NCBI RefSeq assembly: GCF_021378075.1
Contig: NZ_JAJUOS010000003.1
Location: forward strand, 62,001-126,000
Origin: Rhodobacter flavimaris
Lineage (GTDB): Bacteria; Pseudomonadota; Alphaproteobacteria; Rhodobacterales; Rhodobacteraceae
Length of the DNA: 64,000 nucleotides
Direction of reading: 5' to 3'
A program made the translations under genes and the position numbers. Positions 28,889 to 37,114 of the stretch are shown here, one piece after another. The notes under the pieces were generated by a model, which searched no databases, was not told the origin of the DNA, and was given only the letters and a program-made list of their open reading frames with translations. The number at the start of each line of letters is the position of its first letter. Position 1 is the first letter of the stretch.

Positions 28889-28941
28889 GGGGGCGCTGCC
28901 CCCTCGGCCCTGCGGGCCTCACCCCCGAGGTATTTGGACAA
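28889..28941. repeat. intergenic repeat copy 2 (CCCCCGAGGTATTTGGAC type)
   Basis: GGGGGC/GCCCCC (28889-28894 and 28898-28903) is followed, after a second small hairpin (GGCCC/GGGCC), by CCCCCGAGGTATTTGGACAA (28922-28941). The block is nearly identical to the one at 23436-23457, apart from one inserted base and the final bases. Confidence 0.55.
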
Positions 28942-28944
28942 GGA

Positions 28945-28985
28945 GAAAGGGCCCCGGCGCGAAACCGGGGCCCTTTCCTTTTCTT
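28945..28985. terminator. strong bidirectional terminator between tpiA and dctM
   Basis: A perfect 13-bp inverted repeat (GAAAGGGCCCCGG at 28945-28957, CCGGGGCCCTTTC at 28965-28977) with a 7-nt loop is followed by CTTTTCTTT on the plus strand and preceded by an A-rich segment for the minus strand. It separates the convergent tpiA and dctM genes. Confidence 0.85.
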
Positions 28986-29004
28986 TGAAGCTCGTTGCTG
29001 AGCC

Positions 29005-30393
29005 TTACTTCACGATCACTTCTGGCCCCATGACGGCAGTCGGCAGGACCGTGCTGAGCCAGGGAACATAGGTGATCAGGATCAGGAAGACGAAGAGCAC
29101 CGCAAGGAAGGGCAGCGCCGCCTTCACGACCCGCATGATCGGCATCCCGGCCACGCCCGAGGTCACGAAGAGGTTGAGGCCCACGGGTGGGGTAATCATC
29201 CCGATCTCCATGTTCACGACCATGATGATGCCGAGGTGAATCGGGTCCACGCCCAGTTCGATCGCGATCGGGAAGACAAGCGGCGCCACGATCAGGATCA
29301 GGCCCGAGGGCTCCATGAACTGCCCGCCGATCAGCAGGATCACGTTCACGATCACGAGGAACATGATTTTGCCCAGACCCGCGCCCAGAAGCGCCTCGGT
29401 GATCTTTTGCGGGATCTGCTCGTCGGTCAGGACGTGCTTGAGGATCAGGGCGTTGGCGATGATGAACATCAGGGTGATGGTCAGCTTGCCGGCCTCGAAC
29501 AGGGTCGCTTTCGTGGCCGGGTGGAAGAAGGCGGTGATGATCGCCTGCGGTTTCTTCCACAGCGGCAGTTTCTGTTCGCCCTCGTCGAGCGGCCCCATGT
29601 CGCGGTAGATGAAGTTCGCGACGAAGAAGGCGTAGACTGCGGCGACGGCAGCGGCCTCGGTGGGCGTGAAGATACCCGCGGTGATGCCCGGGACACCGTA
29701 GAGGCCCACCATGATGATTACGATCAGCATCAGGCCCCAGAACGCGTCCCTGAACGAGTCGAAGACCTCGCCCCAGCCCTGCCACTCGCCCTTGGGCAGG
29801 TTCTTGCGGATCGCGATGATCAGGATCGTCGCCATCAGCATGAAGCCCGCAAGAAGGCCTGGGATAACGCCCGCAAGGAACATGCGCCCGACCGAAACGT
29901 CGGTGGCCGAGGCATAGACCACCATCACGATCGAGGGCGGGATCAGGATGCCGAGCGTGCCGGCGTTACAGATGACGCCCGCTGCGAAGTCCTTGGAGTA
30001 GCCTACCTGGCGCATTGCCGCGATGACGATCGAGCCGATGGCGACCACGGTTGCGGGCGACGAGCCCGACAGCGCCGCGAAAAGCATACAAGCGAAGACG
30101 CCCGCGATGGCCAGACCGCCCGGCAGGTGCCCCACGCAGGCGATGGCAAAGCGGATAATCCGTTTCGCCACGCCCCCGGTGGACATGAAGCTGGAGGCCA
30201 GAATGAAGAACGGAATGGCCAGCAGCGTCGCGTGCCCTTCCATCGACTGGTAGAGCGTCTGCGCAACAGAGGCCAGAGAGGTGTCTGAATACCACAGAAG
30301 GAACAGGATCGAGCTGAGGCCGAGCGAAATGGCGATCGGAACGCCGATCAGCATGAAGCCGATCACCATGGTGAAGAGAATGACGATATCCAT
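29005..30393 (-). CDS. dctM: TRAP transporter large permease DctM
   Basis: DctM is the 12-helix transport subunit of tripartite ATP-independent periplasmic (TRAP) carriers, driven by an ion gradient. The 462-aa product has the family N-terminus with GVPIAISLGLSSILFL, the conserved SSPATVVAIGSIVI loop, and GILIPPSIVMVVY and MITPPVGLNLFV motifs of the two inverted repeats. A longer hydrophilic segment (~235-280) is typical of some members. It is the last gene of the dctPQM unit, and the strong bidirectional terminator lies beyond its stop. Confidence 0.94.
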   Translation of the reverse strand: MDIVILFTMVIGFMLIGVPIAISLGLSSILFLLWYSDTSLASVAQTLYQSMEGHATLLAIPFFILASSFMSTGGVAKRIIRFAIACVGHLPGGLAIAGVFACMLFAALSGSSPATVVAIGSIVIAAMRQVGYSKDFAAGVICNAGTLGILIPPSIVMVVYASATDVSVGRMFLAGVIPGLLAGFMLMATILIIAIRKNLPKGEWQGWGEVFDSFRDAFWGLMLIVIIMVGLYGVPGITAGIFTPTEAAAVAAVYAFFVANFIYRDMGPLDEGEQKLPLWKKPQAIITAFFHPATKATLFEAGKLTITLMFIIANALILKHVLTDEQIPQKITEALLGAGLGKIMFLVIVNVILLIGGQFMEPSGLILIVAPLVFPIAIELGVDPIHLGIIMVVNMEIGMITPPVGLNLFVTSGVAGMPIMRVVKAALPFLAVLFVFLILITYVPWLSTVLPTAVMGPEVIVK

Positions 30394-30396
30394 GGA

Positions 30397-31077
30397 TCAG
30401 TCCTCGGCGTTCATGTGGCGCACTTCGGCGACGGCTTCTTCGGCTTCGTGGCTAACAATCAGCGCATCACGGCGGCCGCGCAGGATGTCCCAAGTCGCCT
30501 GGGCGATGCGGAAGAACAGCATCGCGGTGCCGAAGGGCAGGATGAAATAGGGAATGAAGCGCGGCAGCTTGTTGTAGGCCTCGCCCTCGTTCATAGGACC
30601 TTCGATGAAGCGCAGCCAGTCCGGCATCGGGATGGTCTCGGTCTCATACCATGCTTGATCGCGCGTCTTGATGAAGCCCTCAGGGAACCAGCGCCCGCCG
30701 GTCTGCTCGAACCCGCCGAAGGGGGCCCAATAGTCCCAGGCACCCTTCAGAAGAAGGAACGCATAGATCAGGCACAGAACCGCCGAGACGATCGCCAGAA
30801 TGCGGCGCATCCCCGGCCCAACCATACCCAGAACCGCATCGACACCTAGATGGGCAGTCACCTTGATGGCGTAGGACATGCCAAGCAGCACGAGCCACGC
30901 GAACAGGATCAACGTCGCTTCCAGCCCCCAGATCATCGAGTGGGCGAAAACGTAGCGCAGAACCACGTTCACGAAGGTAATCAGCGTCATCACCCCAAGC
31001 GTCACCGCGATAGCGGTTTCCTCAGCGTGATGGACAGCCCAGCCAATGGCTGTTTTCGGCGCATATTTCGCGCTCAT
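30397..31077 (-). CDS. dctQ: TRAP transporter small permease DctQ
   Basis: The 226-aa product has four transmembrane helices, with the DctQ features FVNVVLRYVFAHSMIWGLEATLILFAWLVLLG and TAHLGVDAVL in the second and third. A periplasmic insert (~140-190, rich in Trp/Tyr/Pro) makes it somewhat longer than the usual ~170-200 aa. DctQ docks the substrate-binding protein onto DctM. It is three bases upstream of dctM, so the two are coupled. Confidence 0.92.
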   Translation of the reverse strand: MSAKYAPKTAIGWAVHHAEETAIAVTLGVMTLITFVNVVLRYVFAHSMIWGLEATLILFAWLVLLGMSYAIKVTAHLGVDAVLGMVGPGMRRILAIVSAVLCLIYAFLLLKGAWDYWAPFGGFEQTGGRWFPEGFIKTRDQAWYETETIPMPDWLRFIEGPMNEGEAYNKLPRFIPYFILPFGTAMLFFRIAQATWDILRGRRDALIVSHEAEEAVAEVRHMNAED

Positions 31078-31104
31078 GGTCAGTCCCTCTACATGGTTGA
31101 AATG

Positions 31105-31138
31105 ATGCGCGCGCAGATATGGGCTTCCGCGCGCGCAT
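31105..31138 (-). promoter_or_regulatory. intercistronic stem-loop between dctP and dctQ
   Basis: A perfect 10-bp inverted repeat, ATGCGCGCGC (31105-31114) and GCGCGCGCAT (31129-31138), with a 14-base loop, lies between the dctP stop and the dctQ start. No U-run follows, so it is more likely a 3' stabiliser or processing site than a terminator. It would let dctP message exceed dctQM message, as the binding protein must outnumber the permease. Confidence 0.6.
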
Positions 31139-31152
31139 ACTGGATCAGGCGA

Positions 31153-32154
31153 TCAGTTTTGAGCGTTGATCGCTTGTGCCGCGTCGATGTTTTCCTGACC
31201 GATACCGTCCACGAACTGCGCCCAGACCGGCTTCATCGCGGTGACCCAGGCTTCCCGCTGCTCAGCGGTCAGCTCGTTGATCTTGCCGCCATGTTCGAGG
31301 ATCGACGCACGGGCCTGCAGCTCTACGTCGCTTACGGCGGCGTTCCGCTCGACGGTGACTTCGTGCATGATGGTTGCCAGTTGCTCGGCGACTGCCGGAT
31401 CGAGGCTGTCCCACCAGTCGGTCGAAACGACGACCATGTAGTCAAGCACGCCGTGGTTGGTCTCGGTGATCGAATCCTGAACCTCGTAATACTTCTGACC
31501 GTAGGAGTTTGACCAGGTGTTCTCCTGACCGTCCACAACGCCGGTCTGCAGCGCGCCGTAAACTTCCGAGAAGGCCATCGGCTGCGGCGAGGCGCCAAGC
31601 GCCTGCATCTGCGCGACGAGCACGTCGGAGGGCTGGACGCGGAACTTCAGGCCCTTGGCGTCTTCCGGCATGATCAGCGGCTTCTTGGCCGAGAACTGCT
31701 TCATCCCCGAATGCCAGAACTCCAGCCCCTTCAGGCCGCGGCGTTCCATCGACGATTTCATCGCCTGCCCGGTTTCCGAGTTCTGGAAAGCATTGACGGC
31801 GGCCATGTTCTTGAACATGAACGGCAGGTCAAAAATGTTGAAGACCTTGGTGAACGCTTCGAACTTCGACAGCGAGGGCGCGGCCATCTGCACGTCGCCT
31901 TGCAGCATCGCCTCAAGCACCTGATCGTCATCGTAAAGGGTCGAGTTCGGATAGACCTCGACGCAGACCTTGCCGTTCATCTCGGCGTTAACGCGCTCGG
32001 CGAAGAGGCTGGCCGCGATCCCCTTGGGATGCTTGTCGGCATTGGTCACATGCGCGAACTTGACGACCATCTCACCTTCGTCGCACTGCGCCATCGCGGC
32101 ACCAGCAGAAGTTACAAGGGCAAGAGCCGTCATAGCGGCGGTAAAGCGTTTCAT
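31153..32154 (-). CDS. dctP: TRAP transporter C4-dicarboxylate-binding protein DctP
   Basis: The 333-aa product starts at ATG 32154 with a signal peptide (cleavage after AMA-QC, near residue 22). The mature part follows the DctP fold: VVKFAHVTNADKHPKG at the start, AMLQGDVQMAAPSLSKF, KGLKFRVQPSDV containing the family Arg that grips the substrate carboxylate, and GVVDGQENTWSNSYGQKYYEVQ. Neighbouring dctBD genes and the DctD-like operators support a C4-dicarboxylate such as succinate, malate or fumarate. An Asn-rich tail ends the protein. Confidence 0.92.
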   Translation of the reverse strand: MKRFTAAMTALALVTSAGAAMAQCDEGEMVVKFAHVTNADKHPKGIAASLFAERVNAEMNGKVCVEVYPNSTLYDDDQVLEAMLQGDVQMAAPSLSKFEAFTKVFNIFDLPFMFKNMAAVNAFQNSETGQAMKSSMERRGLKGLEFWHSGMKQFSAKKPLIMPEDAKGLKFRVQPSDVLVAQMQALGASPQPMAFSEVYGALQTGVVDGQENTWSNSYGQKYYEVQDSITETNHGVLDYMVVVSTDWWDSLDPAVAEQLATIMHEVTVERNAAVSDVELQARASILEHGGKINELTAEQREAWVTAMKPVWAQFVDGIGQENIDAAQAINAQN

Positions 32155-32260
32155 GGATGTCCTCCCGGTATCCGCGCCCCCCTCGGGCGCCCAGAACAAG
32201 CCAACCGCTTAATGCATACCCGATCAACAGTTTCGTTATAGCTCCGTGATGTCCTATTTT

Positions 32261-32278
32261 AATTGTTTAATTACAATT
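32261..32278. promoter_or_regulatory. AT-rich palindrome upstream of dctP
   Basis: AATTGT (32261-32266), TTAATT, ACAATT (32273-32278) form a perfect inverted repeat in the most AT-rich stretch of the region. It lies between the dctP start and the DctD-like sites, where the promoter is expected, and could be an operator or the promoter core itself. Confidence 0.4.
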
Positions 32279-32315
32279 GGTTCCGAAATTTCTGAACAGC
32301 CATAGAAGATTCACG

Positions 32316-32366
32316 TGTGCGAAAATCCGCACAGCTGTTAGCGCCGTTCGGGCGAAATGTCGCACG
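32316..32366 (-). promoter_or_regulatory. tandem DctD-like operator sites upstream of dctP
   Basis: Site 1 (32316-32333) reads TGTGCGAAAATCCGCACA, a perfect inverted repeat that agrees closely with the DctD operator TGTGCG-N6-CGCACA that I remember from rhizobia. Site 2 (32349-32366) is weaker, CGGGCG-N6-CGCACG, with the same spacing. Their centres are 33 bp apart, about three helical turns, so both face the same side of the DNA. They lie about 160-215 bp upstream of the dctP start, a normal distance for an enhancer-type activator. Confidence 0.7.
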
Positions 32367-32385
32367 CTGAAAAGGGACTCGGCCC

Positions 32386-33615
32386 TCACGCGTCGCGAAA
32401 ATCCTCGGGGCGCAGGGCGTGGCGCGCAAGCTTGTCGTAGAAGGTCTTGCGCGGCAGCTTGAGCTGCGCTGCGGCCTCGGTCGCGTTGCCCCCTGCGCGT
32501 TGCAGCGCCTCGGCCAGAAGCGATCGCTCCACCCGCGCCATGCGCTCGGCCAGGCCAAGGCTTTCCTCTTCCGGCTCGCCGCCCATGCCGGTGGCGAAAC
32601 GCAGCGCCTCTGACATCAGCGCCCGCGCATTGCCCGGCCATTCGCGTGCCATAAGGCGCGCGGCCACATCGGGCGTGATCTCGGGCATCGGCAGGTTCGA
32701 CTGCTCGCAGGCCAACTGGACATAGTGACGAAACAGGATCGGGATGTCCTCGGGGCGCTCCGAGAGCGAGGGGATGCGCAGCTTGACCCCTTCGAGCTTC
32801 CAGTAGAGGTCCGGGTGGAACCGGCCCGCACGGGCCTCGGCGGCCAGATCGCGGTAGGTGCCCGCGATCAGACGGGTCGAGGGGCGCGCCTCGAGCAATT
32901 CGATCAGCGCGAATTGCGCGGGTTGCGGCAGGTCGGCGACCTCGTCGAGATAGAGCGTCCCGCCATCGGCGCGCACGAAACCCTGCTCAAGCCCCTCGGG
33001 CGTCAGCCCCGCCGCGGGCAGCTTGACGAAGGCGCGCGGCGCGGCGGCAGACAGCAGGTGGATCACCTCGGCCACCTTGGAATTGCCCGCACCGGGTGCA
33101 CCGGTGATCAGCACCTCGGCACCCGAGCGCGCGGCCGCGCGCGCGGACTCGCGCAGGGCTTCGGCCACGGGTGAGGCGCCGACAAGCAGCCGCGTCGCGG
33201 CATCGCCGCGCTTGGCCTCACGGCGCAGGGCGCGGTTCTCCATCACCCAGGCGCGGGTTTGCAGCGCCTTCTCAACAACGGCAAGCAATTCCTTAGGGCC
33301 GCAGGGTTTTTCGAGAAAATCGAACGCCCCGCCCGCCATTCCGCGCACAGCCATGGGCACGTCGCCCTCGCCGGTCAGCAGGATCACCGGCAGCTCCGGA
33401 TCGCGCTTTTGTACCAGTTCAAGAAGCGCGAAACCATCCTTGCCCGGCATCCGGATATCCGACACGACCACGCCGGCGAAATCCAGTCCAACATGATCCT
33501 TGGCCTCGATATAGCTGGAGGCCAGGATGGGCGAGTATCCGGCCAGATCGAGCGTCTGCCCCAGCGCCTCGCGCACCGCGCGATCGTCGTCAACCAAGAG
33601 CACCTTGCGGATCAA
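32386..33615 (-). CDS. dctD: DctD-like response regulator, NtrC family without GAFTGA
   Basis: The 409-aa protein has a receiver domain with the phosphoacceptor Asp53 (VVVSDIRMPG), a central AAA+ domain (~141-350) and a Fis-type helix-turn-helix at the C-terminus (AGGNATEAAAQLKLPRKTFYDKL). The central domain is unusual. Walker A is GAPGAGNS (172-179), so the lysine of GxxGxGK is Asn. The ELFGHE-GAFTGA loop that touches sigma-54 is gone: LTPEGLEQ runs straight into GFVRADGGTLYLDEV. It should therefore not drive sigma-54 in the usual way. Rhodobacter capsulatus NtrC is a known GAFTGA-less precedent acting with sigma-70. It overlaps dctB (ATGA). Confidence 0.85.
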   Translation of the reverse strand: MIRKVLLVDDDRAVREALGQTLDLAGYSPILASSYIEAKDHVGLDFAGVVVSDIRMPGKDGFALLELVQKRDPELPVILLTGEGDVPMAVRGMAGGAFDFLEKPCGPKELLAVVEKALQTRAWVMENRALRREAKRGDAATRLLVGASPVAEALRESARAAARSGAEVLITGAPGAGNSKVAEVIHLLSAAAPRAFVKLPAAGLTPEGLEQGFVRADGGTLYLDEVADLPQPAQFALIELLEARPSTRLIAGTYRDLAAEARAGRFHPDLYWKLEGVKLRIPSLSERPEDIPILFRHYVQLACEQSNLPMPEITPDVAARLMAREWPGNARALMSEALRFATGMGGEPEEESLGLAERMARVERSLLAEALQRAGGNATEAAAQLKLPRKTFYDKLARHALRPEDFRDA

Positions 33616-35390
33616 ACCTCGCCTCCGTTTCCGGGCTGGGGTGCCGCGCGCAGCGCGACGGTGAAGATGGCGCCGCCCTCGGGGGCGTTACCGCCGCTCA
33701 GGGTGCCGCCGAAGCCCTGCACCAGTCCATAGGAAATCGACAGGCCAAGGCCCATGCCCTCGGCGCTGCCGACCTCCTTGGTCGAGTAGAACGGGTCGAA
33801 AATCCGGTCGGGCTCGGCGATACCGGGGCCAGTGTCTTGCAAGGTCAGCACGGTGCGCGCGCCCTCGGGGTGGATGCGAATGGTGATGCGCTTGCGCTCT
33901 TGCCCCTCCATCGCGTCGATCGCGTTCGAGAGCAGATTGACCACGACCTGCGCCAGTCGCACCTCGCCGCCCATCACAATCGCCGGGGCCTCTGGGCGCT
34001 GCCAGTCGATCGTTACATGTTCCTGCGCGATGCGCGCCTCCAGCAGTTCCAGCGCCTGCTCGACGACCGAGGCAAGGCCCACGCGGCTGGCGGGTTCGGT
34101 CTCGGCGCGGGCAAAGGCGCGCAGGTTCTTGATGATGCGCCCCATGCGCCGCGCCATTTCCGAGATCCGCCCGAGGGTCTGCCCCGCCTCTTCCGTCCGG
34201 CCGCGTTCCAGCAGCAACTCGGCGTTATCAGCGAAAGAGCGGATCGCCATCAGCGGCTGGTTCAGCTCGTGGCTGATGCCAGCCGACATCTGCCCAAGCG
34301 CCGACATCTTGCCCGCCTGGACCAGCTCGGCCTGCGTGCGGCGCAGCTGTTCGTTGGTTTCACGCAGTTCGGTGGTACGCTCGGTCACGCGGAGCTCAAG
34401 CTCGGCATTGGCGCGGGCCTCGGCGGCAAGCTGATCGGCCAGGGTGCGGCGGCGCTCCCACAAGGCCAGGATGACCGCGCCAAACCCCAAAAGCGCCAGC
34501 GCCACCGAAACCGCCTGCGCGCGGGCGATGCGCATGATCGGGCCCGCATCCGCCAGCGCGTGGCCGGTCATCCCGATTGTCGGCAGGGGAAGCGTGACCG
34601 GCAGACCGATCTCGGGCAGATAGGCCCCGCCGCGCACCAGCCCCGAACCCAGATTGGCCGGGCGAATTCGTCCGGGGTGCAGATCGGTCCCCTCGGGATA
34701 GACCCGGCTGTCGGGACGTGCGCCTGCGACGGTCTCGAAGACCATCTCGGAGCGGTTGGCAACGAAGACAACGCCGTCCTCATCGACGAACCAGACCGGC
34801 ACCGGATCGCCGCGCCCTGGCGCCTCGACCTTCTCGGCATCAAAACTGAGCACGATGGCCCCTAGAACCGGACCTCCCGGTGAAAAGACCGGCGCGGCAT
34901 AGCGGAAGGTTCTTTCCCCCGTTTCCCGGTCGATCAGATGGAACGACCCCGTCGCCCCCTGAGCTGCGCGCTCCAGATCCGGGGCGGGCTCCAGCATTCC
35001 CTGCCGCTCGGTCGAGCTGGCCAGAACACGGCCCGCGCCATCCACAAGCATCAACTCCTGCGCGCCGGCCAGATCCGAAATCTGGCGCAGCACGCCAGAC
35101 ACCGCAGACGGATCCGCCCCTTCGCCGCTTTGCGCCAGCGCTACGACAAAGGGGTGGTCGGCGGTCATCACCGCCGCCTCGCGAAAGCTGAGCATCGACG
35201 ACACCAACCGGTCCGAGGCCAGCCGCAGATCGGCCCGGCCTCGCTCGGCCAGCTGCGCAAGCCCGGTCTGTAGGGCCGATTGCCAGACAACAACCGCCAC
35301 CCAGAGGATCGCGCCAAGCGCCAGCACCAGCACGAAAAGGCGCTGGACGATCGGCTCGGACGTGCGCCCGTTATCAGGGGCTGACGGCAT
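33612..35390 (-). CDS. dctB: DctB-like sensor histidine kinase
   Basis: The 592-aa protein has a first transmembrane helix (~16-38), a large periplasmic sensor region (~40-290) of the double-PAS type seen in DctB, a second helix (~295-315), a coiled linker (ELRVTERTTELRETNEQLRR) and the kinase core. The H-box ISHELNQPLMAIRSFAD, N-box VVNLLSNAIDAM, and DTGPGI and GMGLGLSISYGL of the ATP lid are all intact. It senses C4-dicarboxylates and phosphorylates DctD, whose gene it overlaps. Its start overlaps the acetyltransferase stop by 17 bases. Confidence 0.9.
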   Translation of the reverse strand: MPSAPDNGRTSEPIVQRLFVLVLALGAILWVAVVVWQSALQTGLAQLAERGRADLRLASDRLVSSMLSFREAAVMTADHPFVVALAQSGEGADPSAVSGVLRQISDLAGAQELMLVDGAGRVLASSTERQGMLEPAPDLERAAQGATGSFHLIDRETGERTFRYAAPVFSPGGPVLGAIVLSFDAEKVEAPGRGDPVPVWFVDEDGVVFVANRSEMVFETVAGARPDSRVYPEGTDLHPGRIRPANLGSGLVRGGAYLPEIGLPVTLPLPTIGMTGHALADAGPIMRIARAQAVSVALALLGFGAVILALWERRRTLADQLAAEARANAELELRVTERTTELRETNEQLRRTQAELVQAGKMSALGQMSAGISHELNQPLMAIRSFADNAELLLERGRTEEAGQTLGRISEMARRMGRIIKNLRAFARAETEPASRVGLASVVEQALELLEARIAQEHVTIDWQRPEAPAIVMGGEVRLAQVVVNLLSNAIDAMEGQERKRITIRIHPEGARTVLTLQDTGPGIAEPDRIFDPFYSTKEVGSAEGMGLGLSISYGLVQGFGGTLSGGNAPEGGAIFTVALRAAPQPGNGGEV

Positions 35391-35817
35391 AAAGAATGAA
35401 CCCGCTGGCTGGGGCGTAGGTGTCGTAAAGCTTGCGCGCGGCCTCGTTCGACTCGGCGGTCAGCCATCGCACCGAACTGTAACCGCGCCCCCGCGCGAAG
35501 GCGCGCACATGGTCGATCAAAGCACGCCCCACGCCCTGCCCGCGTGCCTCGGGCACGGTAAAGAGGTCAGACAGGTAAACGACCTGTGCACCCGAAAGCG
35601 AGCGATGCATCAGCGAATATTGCACCAGCCCAAGCGCCGTGCCATCCGCCCCCCAGGAGATATCGGCCCAGTAGTCTTCGTCGGCGTCGTTGATCCAGGC
35701 CCAGACCTTATCGATCGCGGGGGCTGGATCGGTCCGGTAGAACTCGGCATAGCCGCGAAACAGGGCCTCCCATGCGGTGCGATCGCCGGGGGCGACGGGG
35801 CGGATTGTGATGCTCAT
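35374..35817 (-). CDS. GNAT family N-acetyltransferase
   Basis: This 147-aa protein shows the acetyl-CoA-binding motif A, VPEARGQGVGRALIDHVRAFA, and the preceding strand VVYLSDLFTV. The C-terminal strand WLTAESNEAARKLYDTYA is also typical. The substrate is unknown. It lies upstream of dctB on the same strand with a 17-base overlap, so it may be the first gene of the dctBD transcript, but a role in dicarboxylate uptake is not implied. Confidence 0.85.
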   Translation of the reverse strand: MSITIRPVAPGDRTAWEALFRGYAEFYRTDPAPAIDKVWAWINDADEDYWADISWGADGTALGLVQYSLMHRSLSGAQVVYLSDLFTVPEARGQGVGRALIDHVRAFARGRGYSSVRWLTAESNEAARKLYDTYAPASGFILYAVSP

Positions 35818-35927
35818 CGGTGAACTCCTTTAGGCCAGTAGCACAGCAATCGGCAGCATAAATCAAGCCGGGGCTTGCAAGCACCTGAACTCTCGGTCTT
35901 TTCTGGGCGTGACGGAGGACTGACCCG

Positions 35928-37109
35928 ATGCGCTGCCTTTCCCAATCGCCGACCGAAGCAGGCTTCGTGCAGGACCCCTACCCGTTTTACGACGCGGTGC
36001 GGGCCGAGGGCGCCTTTGTCCTGTGGGAAGACTACGGCATCCCCGTCACCGCGCGCGCGACCGTTGTCGGTGCGGCGCTGCGCGACCGGCGCCTTGGCCG
36101 CGAGGCGCCGCCCGAGTTCGCCCCCGCGATCCCGCCGCATCTGGCCCCGTTCTACGCGGTCGAGGAACATTCGATGCTGGAACTGGAGGCGCCGCGCCAC
36201 ACCCGCCTGCGGCGGCTGGTGCTACGCGCCTTCACCACGGCCCGGATTACCGCCCTCGCCCCGGAAATTGCCGCGCTGACAAACGAACTTATCCTCCGCC
36301 TGCCCCCGGACGGCTGCGACCTGCTGGAGCATTTCGCCAAGCCCCTGCCCGTGATCATCATCGCGCGGCTTCTGGGTGTGCCCGAAGACCGCGCGCCGGA
36401 CCTGCTGCGCTGGTCGAACGCCATGGTCGGCATGTATCAGGCGGGCCGCACCCGCGCGACCGAGGACGCCGCCGTCCGCGCCACCGAGGAATTCGTGGCT
36501 TTCCTGCGCGACTATATCGCCCTGCGCCGCTCGCGCCCCACCGATGATCTCATCTCGCATCTGATCGCGGTGGAAGAGGCGGGCGAGCATCTGAGCACCG
36601 ACGAGATGATCACCACCTGCATCCTGCTGCTCAATGCCGGGCACGAGGCGACGGTGCACACGATTGGCAACGGGATCAAGGCCTTGCTCGAAGGTGGCTT
36701 CGGCGGCTACTGGCTGACGAAAAGCCGCGTCGAGGGCACGGTCGAGGAAATCCTGCGCCACGACCCGCCGCTGCACCTGTTCACGCGGTGGGTCTATGAA
36801 GACCTCACTCTGGCGGGAACCGAATTCAAGCGCGGCGATCGTGTGGGGCTGCTGCTGGCAGGCGCCAATCGCGACCCCGGCCCCTGGGAGGAGCCCGCGC
36901 GCTTCAACCCGGCCCGCCCGGCGCAGACGCATTTCTCTTTCGGGGCGGGGGCGCATTTCTGCATCGGCGCACCGCTTGCGCGGCTCGAACTGGCTGCCAG
37001 CTTGCCGATCCTGTTCCAGCGCCTACCCGAGCTGCGCCTGGCCGAAGCCCCGCGCTACGCGAACCTCTATCACTTCCACGGGTTGGAGCGGCTGCTGGTC
37101 CGCTACTGA
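35928..37109 (+). CDS. cytochrome P450 (short bacterial class)
   Basis: The 393-aa enzyme shows the usual soluble bacterial P450 pattern: HTRLRRLVLRAFT in helix C, the I-helix motif AGHEAT (~residues 237-242), EEILRHDPPLHLFTRW (ExxR), and the heme loop FSFGAGAHFC with the proximal Cys345 followed by IGAPLARLE. It is unrelated in detail to the P450 at 6390. No electron-transfer partner is adjacent, though an NADPH-ferredoxin reductase is encoded ~4 kb away. It lies alone on the plus strand, between divergent and convergent minus-strand genes. Confidence 0.9.
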   Translation: MRCLSQSPTEAGFVQDPYPFYDAVRAEGAFVLWEDYGIPVTARATVVGAALRDRRLGREAPPEFAPAIPPHLAPFYAVEEHSMLELEAPRHTRLRRLVLRAFTTARITALAPEIAALTNELILRLPPDGCDLLEHFAKPLPVIIIARLLGVPEDRAPDLLRWSNAMVGMYQAGRTRATEDAAVRATEEFVAFLRDYIALRRSRPTDDLISHLIAVEEAGEHLSTDEMITTCILLLNAGHEATVHTIGNGIKALLEGGFGGYWLTKSRVEGTVEEILRHDPPLHLFTRWVYEDLTLAGTEFKRGDRVGLLLAGANRDPGPWEEPARFNPARPAQTHFSFGAGAHFCIGAPLARLELAASLPILFQRLPELRLAEAPRYANLYHFHGLERLLVRY

Positions 37110-37114
37110 GCGCC

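Noticed and set aside
32177-32202. Sigma-54 promoter GG-N10-GC upstream of dctP
   Set aside because: The -24 half (TTGGC) is fine, but the -12 half reads GGGC instead of TTGC, and the DctD here lacks the sigma-54 contact loop. It is too weak to annotate.
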